Shown here: positions 22,897 to 35,235 of the stretch, piece by piece
Layout: the number at the start of each line of letters is the position of its first letter
How positions within the stretch are numbered: position 1 is the first letter of the stretch
From: Gnetum montanum
Taxonomy: Eukaryota; Streptophyta; Gnetopsida; Gnetales; Gnetaceae
Assembly (NCBI GenBank): GCA_015680685.1
Contig: MNCI01002986.1
Location: 168,440-232,439 of the forward strand
Length of the DNA stretch: 64,000 bases
Reading direction: 5' to 3'
Notes under the pieces: model-generated
Told to the model about the DNA's origin: nothing
The model's database searches: none
Seen by the model: only the letters and a program-made list of their open reading frames with translations
Position numbers and translations under genes: made by a program

Positions 22897-23580
22897 AAGA
22901 GGCTTTAGATTTTTCTACATTTGTAAAACCTACTTATTCTTATTCTATTTGGGAGAAGATGACATGTTAACTATGCAAGATTTTAATCTCTATGGCTAAT
23001 GGCAAATCTCCTAGACCAAATGGTCTACCTTGTGAGTTTTATAGAGAATTTTGGGATGATACTATCGTTGATTTTTGTAACATGTATAATAAAGTTCTTT
23101 TTAAAGCTTCTCTTGACTAAATGATTAATCAAGGTTTGATAAAACTTATTCCCAATTTAGGTAACAAATTTGAGATCACTAATTGGTGGCCTATCACTTT
23201 GTTGAATGTTAGTTATCAAATTAATCTAAGGCTTCTACTTTCAAAGTTCAAAGGTATTTGCCTCAATCAGTCAAAGAAGAACAAACAAGTTTTGTTCCAT
23301 GTAGATTTATAATGTTTTCACTACTACAAGAGCCATGACTTTGGCCATGGATACTAATCAAGATATTATTCTTCTAAAATTATATTATGCAAAAGCTTAT
23401 GATAGGATGGAGTGGTGCTTGATTTTGACTATGTTACAAAAGTTAGACTTGGGTTCTTATTTTATCTCTCATGTTATAATGTTATTTTCCTATGCTAGTG
23501 TTAACATATGCATCAATAAGAGTTACTCTTCTATTATTACTCTTCAAAGATTAGTTAGGAAAGGTTGTCTTATTGCTCCT
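22897..23580 (+). pseudogene. LINE1 reverse transcriptase, N-terminal half
   Basis: The sequence includes MANGKSPRPNGLPCEFYREF (from about 22995), LIPNLGNKFEITNWWPITLL and YYAKAYDRMEW (near 23380). LINE RTs normally have DFAKAYDRVEW, so the first catalytic Asp is replaced by Tyr. It ends at RKGCLIAP, where B2 is inserted, and resumes at 30468. Stops interrupt the frame at about 23118 and 23310. Confidence 0.88.
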
Positions 23581-24359
23581 TGATGGGATGCGATATCGCG
23601 GCATCGCGTCCGCCGCGATATCACATCCCCCGCAATATTGCATACGCGATATCACAGTGCATCATCAAATCTATAAATAAGAGGCATCTCTCCCTTGTTT
23701 CTCATTCTAGGCTTAGACCGTAGTGAAACTCTGGCAATTTTACCTCTCCAGAGATAGAATAATTTCCATGTGCCCACAATAGGAGCTCCAAAGTGAATGG
23801 ATCTTTATTTGAGCAAATATTGTACTTGAACACAAGTTTGTGGATGACAATAAAGATAAACTTCTTGGATAAACCTTGGAGTGCATGGACTAAGCTAAAT
23901 AGGCTAAATAGGACTTTATTCATTGTTTATCATTTAAATGCTTTATTAGTCATTAAATCTCTCTCAACCCTTCTCTCCTAGTTAAGTGCATTCAGTACAA
24001 CCGCTTCGAGCACGTGTGTTACGCTTGGTAATCCTAGCAATGACTAGCGTTTGGTAACCAAGGTTGCATTGGTTCAGGGTGTGAATGGTAAGTGGGAAAG
24101 GATACTGATGCTAGGTTAATTAAGACTTAGTTACTTAGTTAAAGTTAGTTAATTAGTCTCTTCACTCTTCACCTTATCAGCATAGGAGATAAAACTGAAA
24201 ATATATAAAAATCATATACCTTAGACTTACTTAACCATACAACCGTGACAAATACAAGTAAGTTTGGGAAGACAAAGAATGATTAACCTTAAGTGTTCCA
24301 TAAGGTGTGTAGGCACTTAGTCTACGGAGTTCGACTGGATCACGCATGTAACACTCGTA
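23581..24359 (+). repeat. B2 5' LTR
   Basis: It starts TGATGGGATGCGATATCGCG and has TATAAATA at 23672-23679. The last roughly 45 bases present in other copies (through CACTCATCA) are missing, so the primer site follows directly after ACACTCGTA. Confidence 0.88.
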
Positions 24360-24360
24360 T

Positions 24361-24378
24361 TGGCACCGTTGTCGAGAC
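24361..24378 (+). other. B2 primer binding site, tRNA-Asp type
   Basis: The bases TTGGCACCGTTGTCGAGA lie immediately after the shortened LTR and match the tRNA-Asp-complementary sequence in most positions. Exact ends are uncertain by a base. Confidence 0.75.
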
Positions 24379-24502
24379 TAAGTGTTTGTGCGCTAAGTAG
24401 AACATAGGAAATTATCCACATCGTTGGGAGCTTAAACGAACCCTTAGGGTTAATTAAACAAAAAATTATATAACGGTTAATCAGCACATCGAAAAAGAAA
24501 CA

Positions 24503-27500
24503 ATGTCTTCCTCTTCGAACAAAAGCATTTCACCACCTAGGGATCATACAAGAAACAATCGGCAGTGTAAAACACATAAAAAAAATCCACCAGTTCCTCA
24601 ACAATACTAGGTAGTATATACTCATCTCGATGAGTGTATACCTGATTTAACTTTTATCCTCCATCAGGATGAATAACTGCACTAGAGAGACTTGCAAGGT
24701 AACATAGTGTTACCTCCAAATCATGCAATCCCCAACATGCTCCTCCGTGCTCTTGCACAGATAGGCATGACATAGATATATGTTGAATACATTGTAGAAG
24801 ATTTTGACATAAGAGATTACCATCCCACAGTTGCACAACATTTAAGGGACTCAAGGTAGGAGAGCCACCATACATTGTTGAAGGGCAAAGGGGTCCCGCA
24901 CATCCTAAGAAAAATTGGAGATGGTGAACCACTTATAACAGGTTCTCTATCGAAAGATGTTCCCCCTCGTAACGATAGTGAGGAGGTGGGGTATCAGAAC
25001 CTGCGTTCCATGCTACACAACCCTAGTTCTGATCCTCGTGAATGCCAACTATTCATCGAGGGACCAAAAACACATGACAAGAACGGGCACTCAAATCGTC
25101 ATCACGATCAGGATCGTAGCCATCGAAGAGAAGGTAAGAAACATCATCATCATGATGGTTCTCCTTCTTCTTTCCCTTCATCACATCATTCACCCTCTCC
25201 TTCCACATCATGGTGCAATCATCAAGAGCATAACGGTGAGGATAAGGGTAAGTGAAATGAGAGACCTCGACGAGAGAGTCGAGAGAGAGGATGAGGGTAA
25301 TCAAGAGAATCAAGGCATGAATGAAGGAAAAGTAGGGAACAACGTAGACATCATGAAGAGATGATCATGAAGAACCCCTACTTGCCACCCGAAGTATGCT
25401 AGATATCACGGAGGCTGTGAGAATACATCAAAAAGATAGTTGGATCAAGTGCTTAGACATGAATAACATCCCACGATCTGAGGGGGGATATAATGCTAAT
25501 CTACAAAACCATTTACAGGAATTCCATAATGCCTATGCCTTGCAAAATATTGAAAATGAGTGGCAAAAATTAAAGTTGTTTCCTAGGACACTCAAAAAGT
25601 AAGTAGAGAGTTGGTACTGATCCTTAGGGCCGAAAACCATTAGGAGGTGGAGTAAGATGTTAGAACTCTTCAGCGATAAATACCAAACATACTCCAGAGT
25701 GTCTAACTTGCGTAAGCAAATCCAAAGATGGAAGTAAGGTACTCATGAACCCTTGGATGCTGCCATGGGCCACTACTATGCATTGCTACATCGTTGCCTA
25801 GGCCATGATTATGCACAACGGGATCAACTCTGTCATCTCATAGATGGGCTAAGGTATGAAACTAGGAGAACCCTTGGGGTATATGCCCAAGGGAGACTAT
25901 CAGAACTTAGATCCCATGAAATTCATCGATTTTTGGAGCAAGTAGCCAAAGAAGAAGGGAAGCTATGAAAAAGAGAAAGTGCGGAAGAATATAACCGCGA
26001 TCCTTCCCTTCGGAAGAGGGGAGTGAGATTCTGCGATGAAGAGGATGAGTCACCACTTAAAGAGTTGGTGAATAGAAAAACCTTGCCACTTCAAAAGCTA
26101 ACAACAGAAGTATCAGCTAAGGTAGATGAAATATGGAGCTCCTTAGACAATAAAATTGAAACTGTCCTGAAAATTGTAGAGAAATCTAAGGAGGAATGAA
26201 GTAGTGACAAGGACAAGAAACAACGGAGAGACTCAGGCCATGCATGTGACAAGGGAAAAATAACTATTGCCGATGAGGTTGTGGATTCTAATATAGACAA
26301 TGATGGTAGATGTGAGATCTGCCAATATGACCATCCTAAGGGATTTTGCCCCATAATCTCACATCTACAAGAGTTTGGGGTGTATGCACTCAACCCAAGA
26401 CTTAACAGATGGCAGACACCTCGAAGGTTACCTTATCCCCAAGGTAACCCAAGGCAGTTCCACCAACTGTTAATGTATTATCCAAGTGGAACACTGCCAC
26501 AACCTATCGGGCAACATCGACAGTGGAAACACCCATAGTCATGGGGAATGCCACCACCTAAACAACAATACCCTTACCAGCAAGCAGACCCATATGGATA
26601 CTACATGCAACAACCGATTTCTCCAAGTGACTACATGGGTTACACAACTCCACAACGTCACCACCAAGTTTGGGAGTACTTTAGAAGGACTCCTTCTCCT
26701 CTAGGAGATGCTCCACATCCATACCATCCTCCTAATTCATCTGCCACTCTTACGCCAGTAGTTCCACTACCTCTTGCTCCAACAATGCAAGAGGAACTCC
26801 CCACTCAACTGCAGCAATGTAATGCTACAAGAGTTGTAAACCTTCAACCCGCTACTGGTTCTGAAAACCAGAAGAAGAGAAGACCTCTCTTTAAAACCAA
26901 AAGCCCAAGCAAGCTCTCACAACCACAAGCGGTTGAGTTAGTGCATGTGCCTCCAAAAAATAAGGCTTCGGAGCTCCCTTCAAACCAATACCAGAGCTCA
27001 ATGCATATAGTTATGTTAACACATACCGTAGCCGACTGGATCAAGGTAGGCCACCTTCCTAGGAAACTAACTAACCTTGCAAGTCCCTTAATCTACCTCC
27101 AGGTCACTAGGAACGAGCCTCATAAGGCTCTTCTTGACTCAGGTTCCAGAGTCAACTTAATATCACAAGAGATGTATAAAGCCTAGAACCTGCCTCCACT
27201 CAAGAAGAGAAATATTCAACTAGAGCTGGCTGACTAGTCCATCACCATTCCCTTGGGATTGGTGGAGGACATCGTTACCACTGTGTGTGGTTGATCATAC
27301 CTAGCTGATTTCATGGTGATAGAAGTCAACAGCAACAAAGGGGACTTCCCAATTATAATGGGAAGGGCATGGCTGAGTACAATAGACACATGCCTAGGAA
27401 TCTGCTATCTTTCCTTGGAAATATCTAAGGTAAAAATTTATGGAAAGATCGAGAAGAAGAAAGTTCCATGCATCACATACAGTGACTCATCGGGTGATGA

Positions 27501-27633
27501 CATGGAGGAATGCTCAGCAACTCCTACATGCAACAGGTGTACCCTAGAAACTCTGAGACAAAGGTGCCTGTATGTAGCAACCACACAACAAGTGGACACC
27601 TCGTGGTTGATAGCTAATCAAAAGAGAAATTGA
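24503..27633 (+). pseudogene. B2 gag-protease polyprotein, frameshifted and with stops
   Basis: The start is MSSSSNKSISPPRDH. The N-terminal gag block is recognisable around 24600-24720 with stops. The frame changes between about 25255 and 25396. Retrotrans_gag-like sequence runs 25396-25968 (NAYALQNIENEWQKLK; RRTLGVYAQGRLSELRSHE). The zinc knuckle CEICQYDHPKGFC is at about 26310-26350, and the Pro/Gln-rich linker is at 26548-26830. The protease is at 27000-27630 and keeps the catalytic triplet (LLDSGSRVNLIS, near 27135) and IIMGRAWLSTI. The frame ends soon after with no pol, as in B1. Stops inside include those at 25601, 25737, 26198 and 27184. Confidence 0.87.
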
Positions 27634-27971
27634 CCAACATGCATGGAACGAACTGGGGGAACAACTGACGCCAACAATGAAGGCATAAATACATTGGAAT
27701 ATGAGCATCGCCAACTTCCACCCCTTAATCTAAGAACATCAATTGGGAGAAGTTAGACACTTTTAAGATATTCAAATAGGCATTCATTATTTCAGATCTC
27801 TCCCTTTCCATTCAGTCATGGGGGAGATGGCCACCTATGCTAATCATTTGGGGCCCTCAGTTCTTTTTCACATTTTTCTTTTACACGTTTTTGTGTTATA
27901 CATTTTTGTTTTACAAATTTCTTTAAATTTTCTTTTTTTTTTTTACAACATCATTCATACTTTTTCATTTC

Positions 27972-28013
<42 letters not shown>

Positions 28014-29726
28014 TCNGTGTTCTTAATGATGGTATGAACTATGTTTTCTATTGATTGCTAATGTTTAGTTTTTACCTTAAAGTCGTGATGTTGATACTAA
28101 GGTATATTTCTTTTGATATAGTAGGTAATGATTCCACTTCATCCATACATCCACAGATTTCTGTGGTCTCTCTTGGCTTGGAAATGTACAGTCCCTTCTA
28201 AATAAGAACTATAACAAATCGGTGACTGGGTATTTCTCAAACTAAGGAAGGACTCAAGGATTGAAAAGGGTGTGACTTCAAAGAAACTTGATGCATTTGT
28301 GTTGGCCATTTTCTTGGGTGCTTGGATGTTTTCTTCTTGAGTTTTCTTACCATTTTGATGTTACTTAATCATCATGAAGCTGAGCTAATAAAAATAACAA
28401 AGTCTTTGCATGGTGTGGTTCTCACGCATAAACACATAAAAAAAAAAAGAACAACTGTGAGAATTCAAAGCACACCCCTTAAACAAAATAATCATTTGGG
28501 CTACAAGCATTGGTTATGGAACTAAAATAAAAATGTTCCCTCTAACTAAGGCCCCTCTCGCTTCCCATTATCTTCTCCTTCATTCCATCAGAATGGTAGT
28601 GACTCTTTGGTAAAGGCATTCTTGTTACTTCAAGAGGATGGATTGGCCGAATGCATTAATGCGAAGTCACTGGAAGTGGTTTGTTGAGGCCGAACTTGGA
28701 ATGGGATCTACTAAGTCACATTAACCATGAACTACACAAGGGGCTGTACACCACCTTGTTCTTGGGACTTCATTCCATTCTCTTCTCTCCATCCTTCTCT
28801 CCATTGTTCACCTCATTGTCAGTTGTATCATTAATATATATTTTGGTTGATGAATTATTTTCTTTTTGGTAAATTCTTGTGGTTAAGACTTTAACTCTTG
28901 TTCCAAATGACATTCCCAGAACCTATGGACTCTTTGAATGTGGGTTTGTCAGGGCATTAAGGACATGAGCCTGCTTTGGGGAGGACCCACTGGCATTCCT
29001 ATTTGGTGCATTAGTTAACTTCTTTCTGTTAAACATTTTTTGTAATCAAATTTATTTTGTTCATTTCCATCTTGACATTCATTTCATCAACATTATAGTT
29101 TTCTCTTTTTCTCCATCTTTCTTGTTCTTTTTCTTTCTCCATTCTATCGCTACCAGAGGTTTGCTCTTAGTCATGGGGGTTTGGACCCAAATTTTTTTGA
29201 TTTTCTCCTAACCCCTACACCTTTGGTAGTCATCACTATGATATCTCCAAATCCGTATCAGCCATACCATAACTCAGCCAATGGACCTTTCACCGAAGCA
29301 AGGTATTAATTGCATTATGATTCATTTACCCTTGCTAACATAAAGATTGTGTTGTGTGTGAAGATGGTAATCATACAACAACAGAATGGATCTGGGAGGA
29401 ACACATGGAATGGATCAGTGCTGAAAGCAGCTATTCAAGGAGCAAGATCGATGGTGCACTTACAAATGGACAATGAAAAGCGTAATCTTGGCGTTGGCAG
29501 CAGTAAAACTTCTTTCTCTCTCTCTCTTTCTCAGCTGCCAAATAAGGCCTGATGTCAAATGTATAAGGTGTTCACTCTTGTTGTCATGAACACCAATTTT
29601 TTCTTGTCTTGTAATGATGATCCGTTCACATGGCATCCCATTAGTTCCATTTGAGTCAATAATCCCATACCATCCCAATATTTTGTAAGGAACTTGAGGA
29701 CAAGTTTTTATTCAATCATAGGGGTA
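27634..29726 (+). other. B2 3' internal region without recognised gene
   Basis: The stretch holds (TG)n at 27973-28012 followed by the N gap at 28016, an A-rich run near 28438, and sequence shared with B1, B3 and C1 (for example CTAACTAAGGCCCCTCTCGC at about 28543). It ends ATAGGGGTA before the LTR, a probable polypurine tract. Short open frames (28322-28525, 28681-28872, 29310-29552) are not conserved as intact proteins in the other copies. Confidence 0.65.
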
Positions 29727-30467
29727 TGATGGGATGCAATATCGTGTCTTCCCCTGTGATATCGCGTACAAGATATCGTAGTGCATCATCAAATCTATAA
29801 ATAAAAGGTAGCTCTCCCTTGTTTCTCATTCTAGGCCTAGACCATAGCGAAACACTAGCAGTTCTACCTCTCCAAAGATAGAATAATTTCCATGTGCCCG
29901 CAGTAGGAGTTCCAAAGTGAATGGATCTTTATTCGAGCAAATATTATACNCGCATGGACTAAGCTAAATAGGCTAAATAGGACTTTATTTATTCTTTATC
30001 ATTTAAATGCTTTATTATTCATTAAATCTCTCTCAACTCTTCTCTCCTAGTTAAGTGCATTCAGTACGACCACTTCGAGCATGTGCGTTACGCTTGGTGA
30101 TCCTAGAAACGACTAACATTTGCTAACCAAGGTTGCATTGGTTCAGGGTGTGAACAGTAAGTGGGAACAAATACTGATGCTAGGTTAATTAAGACTTAGT
30201 TAGTTAGTTAAAGTTAGATAATTAGTCTATTCACTCTTCACCTTATCAACATAGGAGATAAAACAGAAAAGATATAAAAATCATATACCTCAGACTTACT
30301 TAACCATACAACCGTGACAAATACAAGTAATTCTAGGAAGATAACAAATGATTAACCTTAAGTGTTTCATGAGGCGTGTAGGCACTTAGTTTGTGGAGTT
30401 CGATCGAATCATGAGTGTAACGCTCGTGTTCATATGGTTGAGTGTAGGGGTACCTCGCCACTCATCA
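29727..30467 (+). repeat. B2 3' LTR with assembly gap
   Basis: It begins TGATGGGATGCAATATCG and ends CGCCACTCATCA. The N at 29950 interrupts it. Unlike the 5' copy it keeps the full right end. Confidence 0.9.
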
Positions 30468-32400
30468 CTCCTTATCATTTTATTCTTGATATCGAAGCTT
30501 CTTGTTATATTTTAAAGCATTATCTATTTCAAGACAAGATAAATAGTTTATCTCTTCCTAATGTTCAATGCCAAATTATTAATAGCCAATATTTAGATGA
30601 TAGTTTTCTTTTATTAAGAGCAACTAAAAAATAAATTAAATACTATTCTTCATTATATTCAAGTTTATTATAAAGTCTCTAGTTCTACTATTAAATGAAA
30701 CAAAACTCATGCTATGAGATCCAAGCTTAGATATATTCCTTTTGAGATTTCTATTTTTTCTTGGAGCTGGGTTCAATATTTTAAATTTATCACTCTACTA
30801 GGCATTCCTTTTTGGCCCTTAGCTTCTGCCAACTATTTGGAAAAAAGTTCATAAAAAAACTAGTAAGTGGATTGGCAAATTGTTATCCTTAGTAGGCAAA
30901 TTTATTATTTCTTCTAGAATTTTGTATTCTACTCTTATTTATTATTCTTAATTTATGGCTCTTTCTAAAATATCATATAAGTAGTTAGAGTAGCTTATTA
31001 AATCCATTTTTGAAGAAATAATGATGCTCTGCATTACTTTCCTTAATTTAATTAGGAATTTTGTACTCTTGATAAAAAGGTTGATAGTTTAGGTTTTCCT
31101 TCACCTTATTATTAAAGAATGTTGCTTTCTATCAAATGTATTTTAAGAGCTTTGGAAGGTGATGAAAATTGAAAATTACTTATTAGACACCAACTTAAAT
31201 ACTGTTGTCCAACTAATTTAAGATTTTGGTTTAATACTTGATGGGAAAATTAGATTATTACTTCTACCAAAATTAAAATTAGAGGATCAGTTGTGCTTCA
31301 ACACATTTGGACAACTTGGAAACATATTAGTTCTTATTTGTAATGGCATTGTTCACTACATTCATGGGATTTCATTAAATGGATGTCTATATAGTAGGCT
31401 CCTTCTAGTGAAAATACTCATACTGTAGATGCATGTGATCCTCACCTGAAAATAATTAAATTTAATCATAAAGTAATTATTCATATTGTATATTTTTTCT
31501 CTAATACAACCCCTCCTATGCCATTAAAATGAATATAATTCTAAGCTATATACAATTTAAATAAAACAGATAAGGACTCTTTTTAAACTCTTTTTGGTAG
31601 TTTTCTTGGGATTTTCTTCTCAAATCTCATCTTACTTTTGGGATAATTGGGTTTGGCTTGATGATTTTGAAATGATTCTTTTCTCTATTACAAAAGGTCA
31701 ATAGTGGTTTAATAGAGAGAAAGCTGCTTTTGATACTCTTAATCATAGATGGAACACTCAAAATATTATAAATGATTGGATATAAAGGTTTAAGAACTTA
31801 TTAAAACTTAGGGATCAATCGAAAGTACATTTTTTTTGTTAATCTTTTTTAGACAAAGGCCTTCCTATTAGTTATCCATTACAACTTCTTGGTTTTTATT
31901 ATCTAGTTTGTTCAATTTTCTCTCATGAAGACTCTATCAAACATGTTTTTTAAATTATTCTTTTGCTTAACAAGCTTGGCAATGATGTTTTTCAACTCTT
32001 CAATTTTAAAAATTCTAGAATTTTTCTACTTATGTCATTTATGCAAGGACAATAAATAAATGGGCTTTTAATATTTTTTGAAATATGCTTAGGCTTGATA
32101 TCATGTTTTGTATTTGGAATTACATATGTGATGTCATTTACAAGAGACATTCTATAGTGCAAAGCTTCAATTTTAAGATGAATATGGATCATTATATAAA
32201 ATTTTTATTTCAAATTCATGGTAAGAGAAGGAAGTGCTCTATAGATATCAATTCTTTATTTTCTTCCTTATGTACACTAAAGGATGCTCCTTGTACTATT
32301 CCTTAATTTCTTCTAGAAGATTTATGATTTTTTATCACTTGTGATTCAAACTACTCTTTAGTTTATTTTGATTTAGAGAAAGCCTTTTGTTGGAAGTGAA
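30468..32400 (+). pseudogene. LINE1 RT C-terminal part and zinc-finger/RNase-like tail
   Basis: This continues the RT from 23580: YHFILDIEA, then SQYLDDSFLLL with the catalytic box YLDD at 30590-30601 (YADD in most LINEs). Downstream broken frames (about 31670-32200) resemble the C-terminal zinc-binding region of plant LINEs. The end near 32400 is approximate; no poly(A) was found. Confidence 0.75.
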
Positions 32401-33014
32401 CCTGAAAGAACACTTTTGATAGAGGGGACAACTTAATCCTTTTCCTACTTTAAAATCAAGGTTTTTCAAGATTGGTTACATGGCTGAAAACCAATACTAG
32501 CATGTCAAAAACCATTGAGGCTTTCTTTTCTTTCTCAATCCTTTTACTAGTGTTTTGAAGCTATGATGTAATACAATTTGCATCTAGTTCTTTTGGTTAT
32601 CAACCAACATATCTTTGATATGGATGTATTGTTTTTGTTTCTCTCATATTGAAGAGTGAATCCCTTTTCATGGATTCTTCTCTCAAGCATTCTCACATCT
32701 CATTTTTATAATTTCTCTAATTCTTAAGCATTTTCACTTGTTTCTCATATAATTTTCCATGTTTTCATAAGAATTTAAAGTTTATTACATGTTTATTCAT
32801 GTTTTCTTTAAAAAATTAAAGAATTATGAAGTGGATTTATATTTAATTTGAAGGGATTCACTCCTAAGTTTTAGATTCAAGCCATTTTCTCTTTATTCTC
32901 ATATGCATGTTGAAGGTTTAAAAAAGATTTGATCCCCTTTCTCATGAATTTGATGTAAAAGCTCATTTCCTCTATTACATGAGTTTGTTCTAAGCTATTT
33001 CAACTTAAGTATTT
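32401..33014. other. AT-rich stretch, nothing recognised
   Basis: T-rich sequence lies between the LINE1 tail and the D solo LTR. I see no coding frame, RNA gene or repeat boundary in it. Confidence 0.5.
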
Positions 33015-33572
33015 TGTCACGTCCCCATTCCCAAATGATGTTGCTACATAACGAAGATGGTGCCTCTTCATAACAAGTGTTATTGTTATTGTAACAAGAC
33101 CCAAAAGGGTAGTTGTAATTAAGATCCGAAAGGATGCATTGTAATAATGGATGTTGGGGGGTTTGACCTAAGACATTTATACATGGGCTTAAAGGTCATA
33201 CCAAGATGGAGTGGGGGAGTTGGTAAAATGTAAGTCATAGGTGCTAAGTGAAGTGAGACAAGAAGAGGACTGGCCATCTCTTCTAGCCCGTGATAGGCCT
33301 AATCGTGGTGGCAATCCTAGATTACCTCTAAGGGATAGATGTTGAAGGAAGAAAACCCTAAGTAACACTCTCAAAGCATGATCCAAATACACTATTCCAT
33401 ATCAATAAAGCATTCTCTTCTTTCTCTTTTTGCATTTTTCTCTATTATTTCCTTTACGCATAATGTCAAATGTTACATATATTTGATGTTTGGTATATTT
33501 TCTTCTTATGCATAATTTCTAATATAATGTATATTTAACATTTTCCATGACATTTCAGAATGAGATGTCACA
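33015..33572 (+). repeat. Solo LTR of family D, copy 1
   Basis: It runs from TGTCACGTCCCCATTCC to GAGATGTCACA. TATTT (33010-33014) and TATGT (33573-33577) look like a target duplication with one change. It is similar along its length to 42693-43242. The ends suggest an original inverted terminus TGTCACGTCCC/GGGACGTGACA. Orientation is taken from the shared strand and is not proven. Confidence 0.8.
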
Positions 33573-35055
33573 TATGTTGTCATGTTTAATGTCAATTCCT
33601 TAAAGAATTTATGATCAATTAAAAGTGGATGAAGGGATTATGCTTATTTTCATGATTTTTATGCATAGGCATAAATTTGGTCAATTGAAGAAGTGTTTGT
33701 TATTTTTCCTTATAATTCAAGCCTCCCATACAATGTTTAGACTACACATCATGTTTTGAGTTTTGCATATCAGATCAAATTTTAAAAATTTGCTCAGTTA
33801 TATTATGAAATTCATAATTCTATTGTTCTATTTTCCTAAAAAACCATGACCTTACCACAACCTCACCATAACTCATGGTAACCTCTCTCTAAATCTATAG
33901 AGATCATAAGTCATGATCAACTCATGGTCTATTTTGAAGGTCACCATGATTCATGTTCTATTGTTTGATGTATAAGGAAGTATAAGGAGGTACAAAGCAA
34001 CCACCAAAACTTGACCACGATCTATGGTATAATACCACAATTTTATCACAACTTGTGGTCAAATACCACAACTCATGGTTTGCCATCACAACCTAGACTT
34101 TGGTCATGGTCCCACTCATAATCATCAAAATTGATGCATTGGGAGCTAAAATTTCAAAGACAATTAGAGAACAAGGATCTTATTCCCTTATGTAGCCCTA
34201 ACAAAATTATAGATGTTGATGCCAGACTTGATATCAACATGACTTATCATCAAGGGTATGAAAATAGATGCTAACTAGCATGTATCTAGACATGTGATCA
34301 TCACTAAATCTAAAGCTCTTATACTCGTAGTTGAAAGCTTAGCTTCTTAGTCTTCTATAGTTTTATCTAGTGCTAATGTACAATCAAGTAGTTTTACAGC
34401 TCCTTTGAAATCCATGGAAGCTAGACTTAAAGGAAGATCTAACTCTATTAGGTTGTTGAATTATCTTCTCAAGCCAAGCCTTTAGAAATATAAATATAAA
34501 TTATGATGGTTTAATGAAGATCTATGACTTTAAAATTTTATCTTATTTATTTTATAAGTTACCTTATTGTTTTTATTATATAAACCTTCAAAGAAAAACC
34601 CCTTTACTCAATTTTCTTAATATGGTTTTCCTCTTACAATTTTAGAATCCTTATAACTATCAAAATATATAATCAAAATTGAATAATAAGCAGAATATAT
34701 AGAAACAGTCTTGAAAATAATTATAATTTATTAAACTTAAAAGCTTTATTATTTTGAAGGAAAACTCTTGAAGTTTCTTAATTTACTATTCTTTCCTTGT
34801 CAACAAAGAAATACAATTTAAATATAGAATCCTATTGAAGGTATTGTTGAACCTCTTCATTTAAACTCTAAAGGTGATATGCTATTTTCTTCAAGTGATG
34901 AAATAAGTTAAAGAAGAATGTTAAAAGTATAAATATACTCAAAATATGTTTCTAATATTAAGAGTATGTAATTGATCCATATAATAGTTAATTGTAGAGA
35001 GAAGTTAATTGAATGTTGCAGAGGAAGTTTCATCCATCTTTAGTTTGAGGAGGAG
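33573..35055. other. AT-rich region with palindromic ACCA...TGGT words, no gene
   Basis: Between about 33841 and 34110 there are repeated imperfect palindromes: ACCATAACTCATGGT at 33865, ACCACGATCTATGGT at 34014 and ACCACAACTCATGGT at 34065. The remainder is AT-rich with no recognised protein. The right part could be the interior of the small copia-like element whose LTR begins at 35056. Confidence 0.5.
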
Positions 35056-35235
35056 TGTTAAGAATTGTCATTAATTAACGACCTCAATGTGTGTAGTTTT
35101 AGTAAGAAATGTATAAGTGTATCATGATTTACATATATAAAATATTCAAATTGTTAATATAATAAAGAGATATGTGTATGTTTATATCTATGCACAGTTC
35201 TAGAATAAGAGGGACTCTTTACATTTTCTCTAACA
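35056..35235 (+). repeat. Short copia-like LTR of 180 bp
   Basis: It starts TGTTAAGAATTGTC and ends CTCTAACA with perfect TGTTA/TAACA inverted ends. It is preceded by TTTGAGGAGGAG, a good polypurine tract, so it is probably a 3' LTR of an element whose interior lies to the left. Short LTRs of this form are typical of Ty1/copia. No partner LTR is in the window. Confidence 0.6.

Larger units (their letters stand above)
23581..30467 (+). mobile_element. LTR retrotransposon B2, gag-protease only, inside LINE1
   Basis: It is flanked by a perfect 5-bp target duplication CTCCT (23576-23580 and 30468-30472). Order: 5' LTR, primer site, gag-protease frame (24503-27633), 3' internal region, 3' LTR. 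No pol domains are present. The two LTRs differ at many positions, mostly transitions, so the insertion is old. Removing the element rejoins the LINE RT frame at GCLIAP/YHFIL. Confidence 0.92.
18500..32400 (+). mobile_element. L1-type LINE (LINE1), dead, split by two LTR insertions
   Basis: The pieces are 18500-22129, 22897-23580 and 30468-32400, together about 6.2 kb, a normal length for a plant L1. The first piece holds ORF1-like sequence (FTLPNDLLYAIIQGFSK) and endonuclease debris. The second starts the RT. The third continues the RT exactly where element B2 interrupts it. Both limits are approximate; no poly(A) tail or target duplication was found. Confidence 0.8.

Noticed and set aside
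33189-33392. Minus-strand open frame inside D solo LTR copy 1
   Set aside because: It lies wholly within a repeat and I see no intact equivalent in the other copy.
33841-34110. CRISPR-like or satellite array of palindromic words
   Set aside because: Spacing is irregular and units differ; the setting is a plant nuclear genome, so no CRISPR array is expected.
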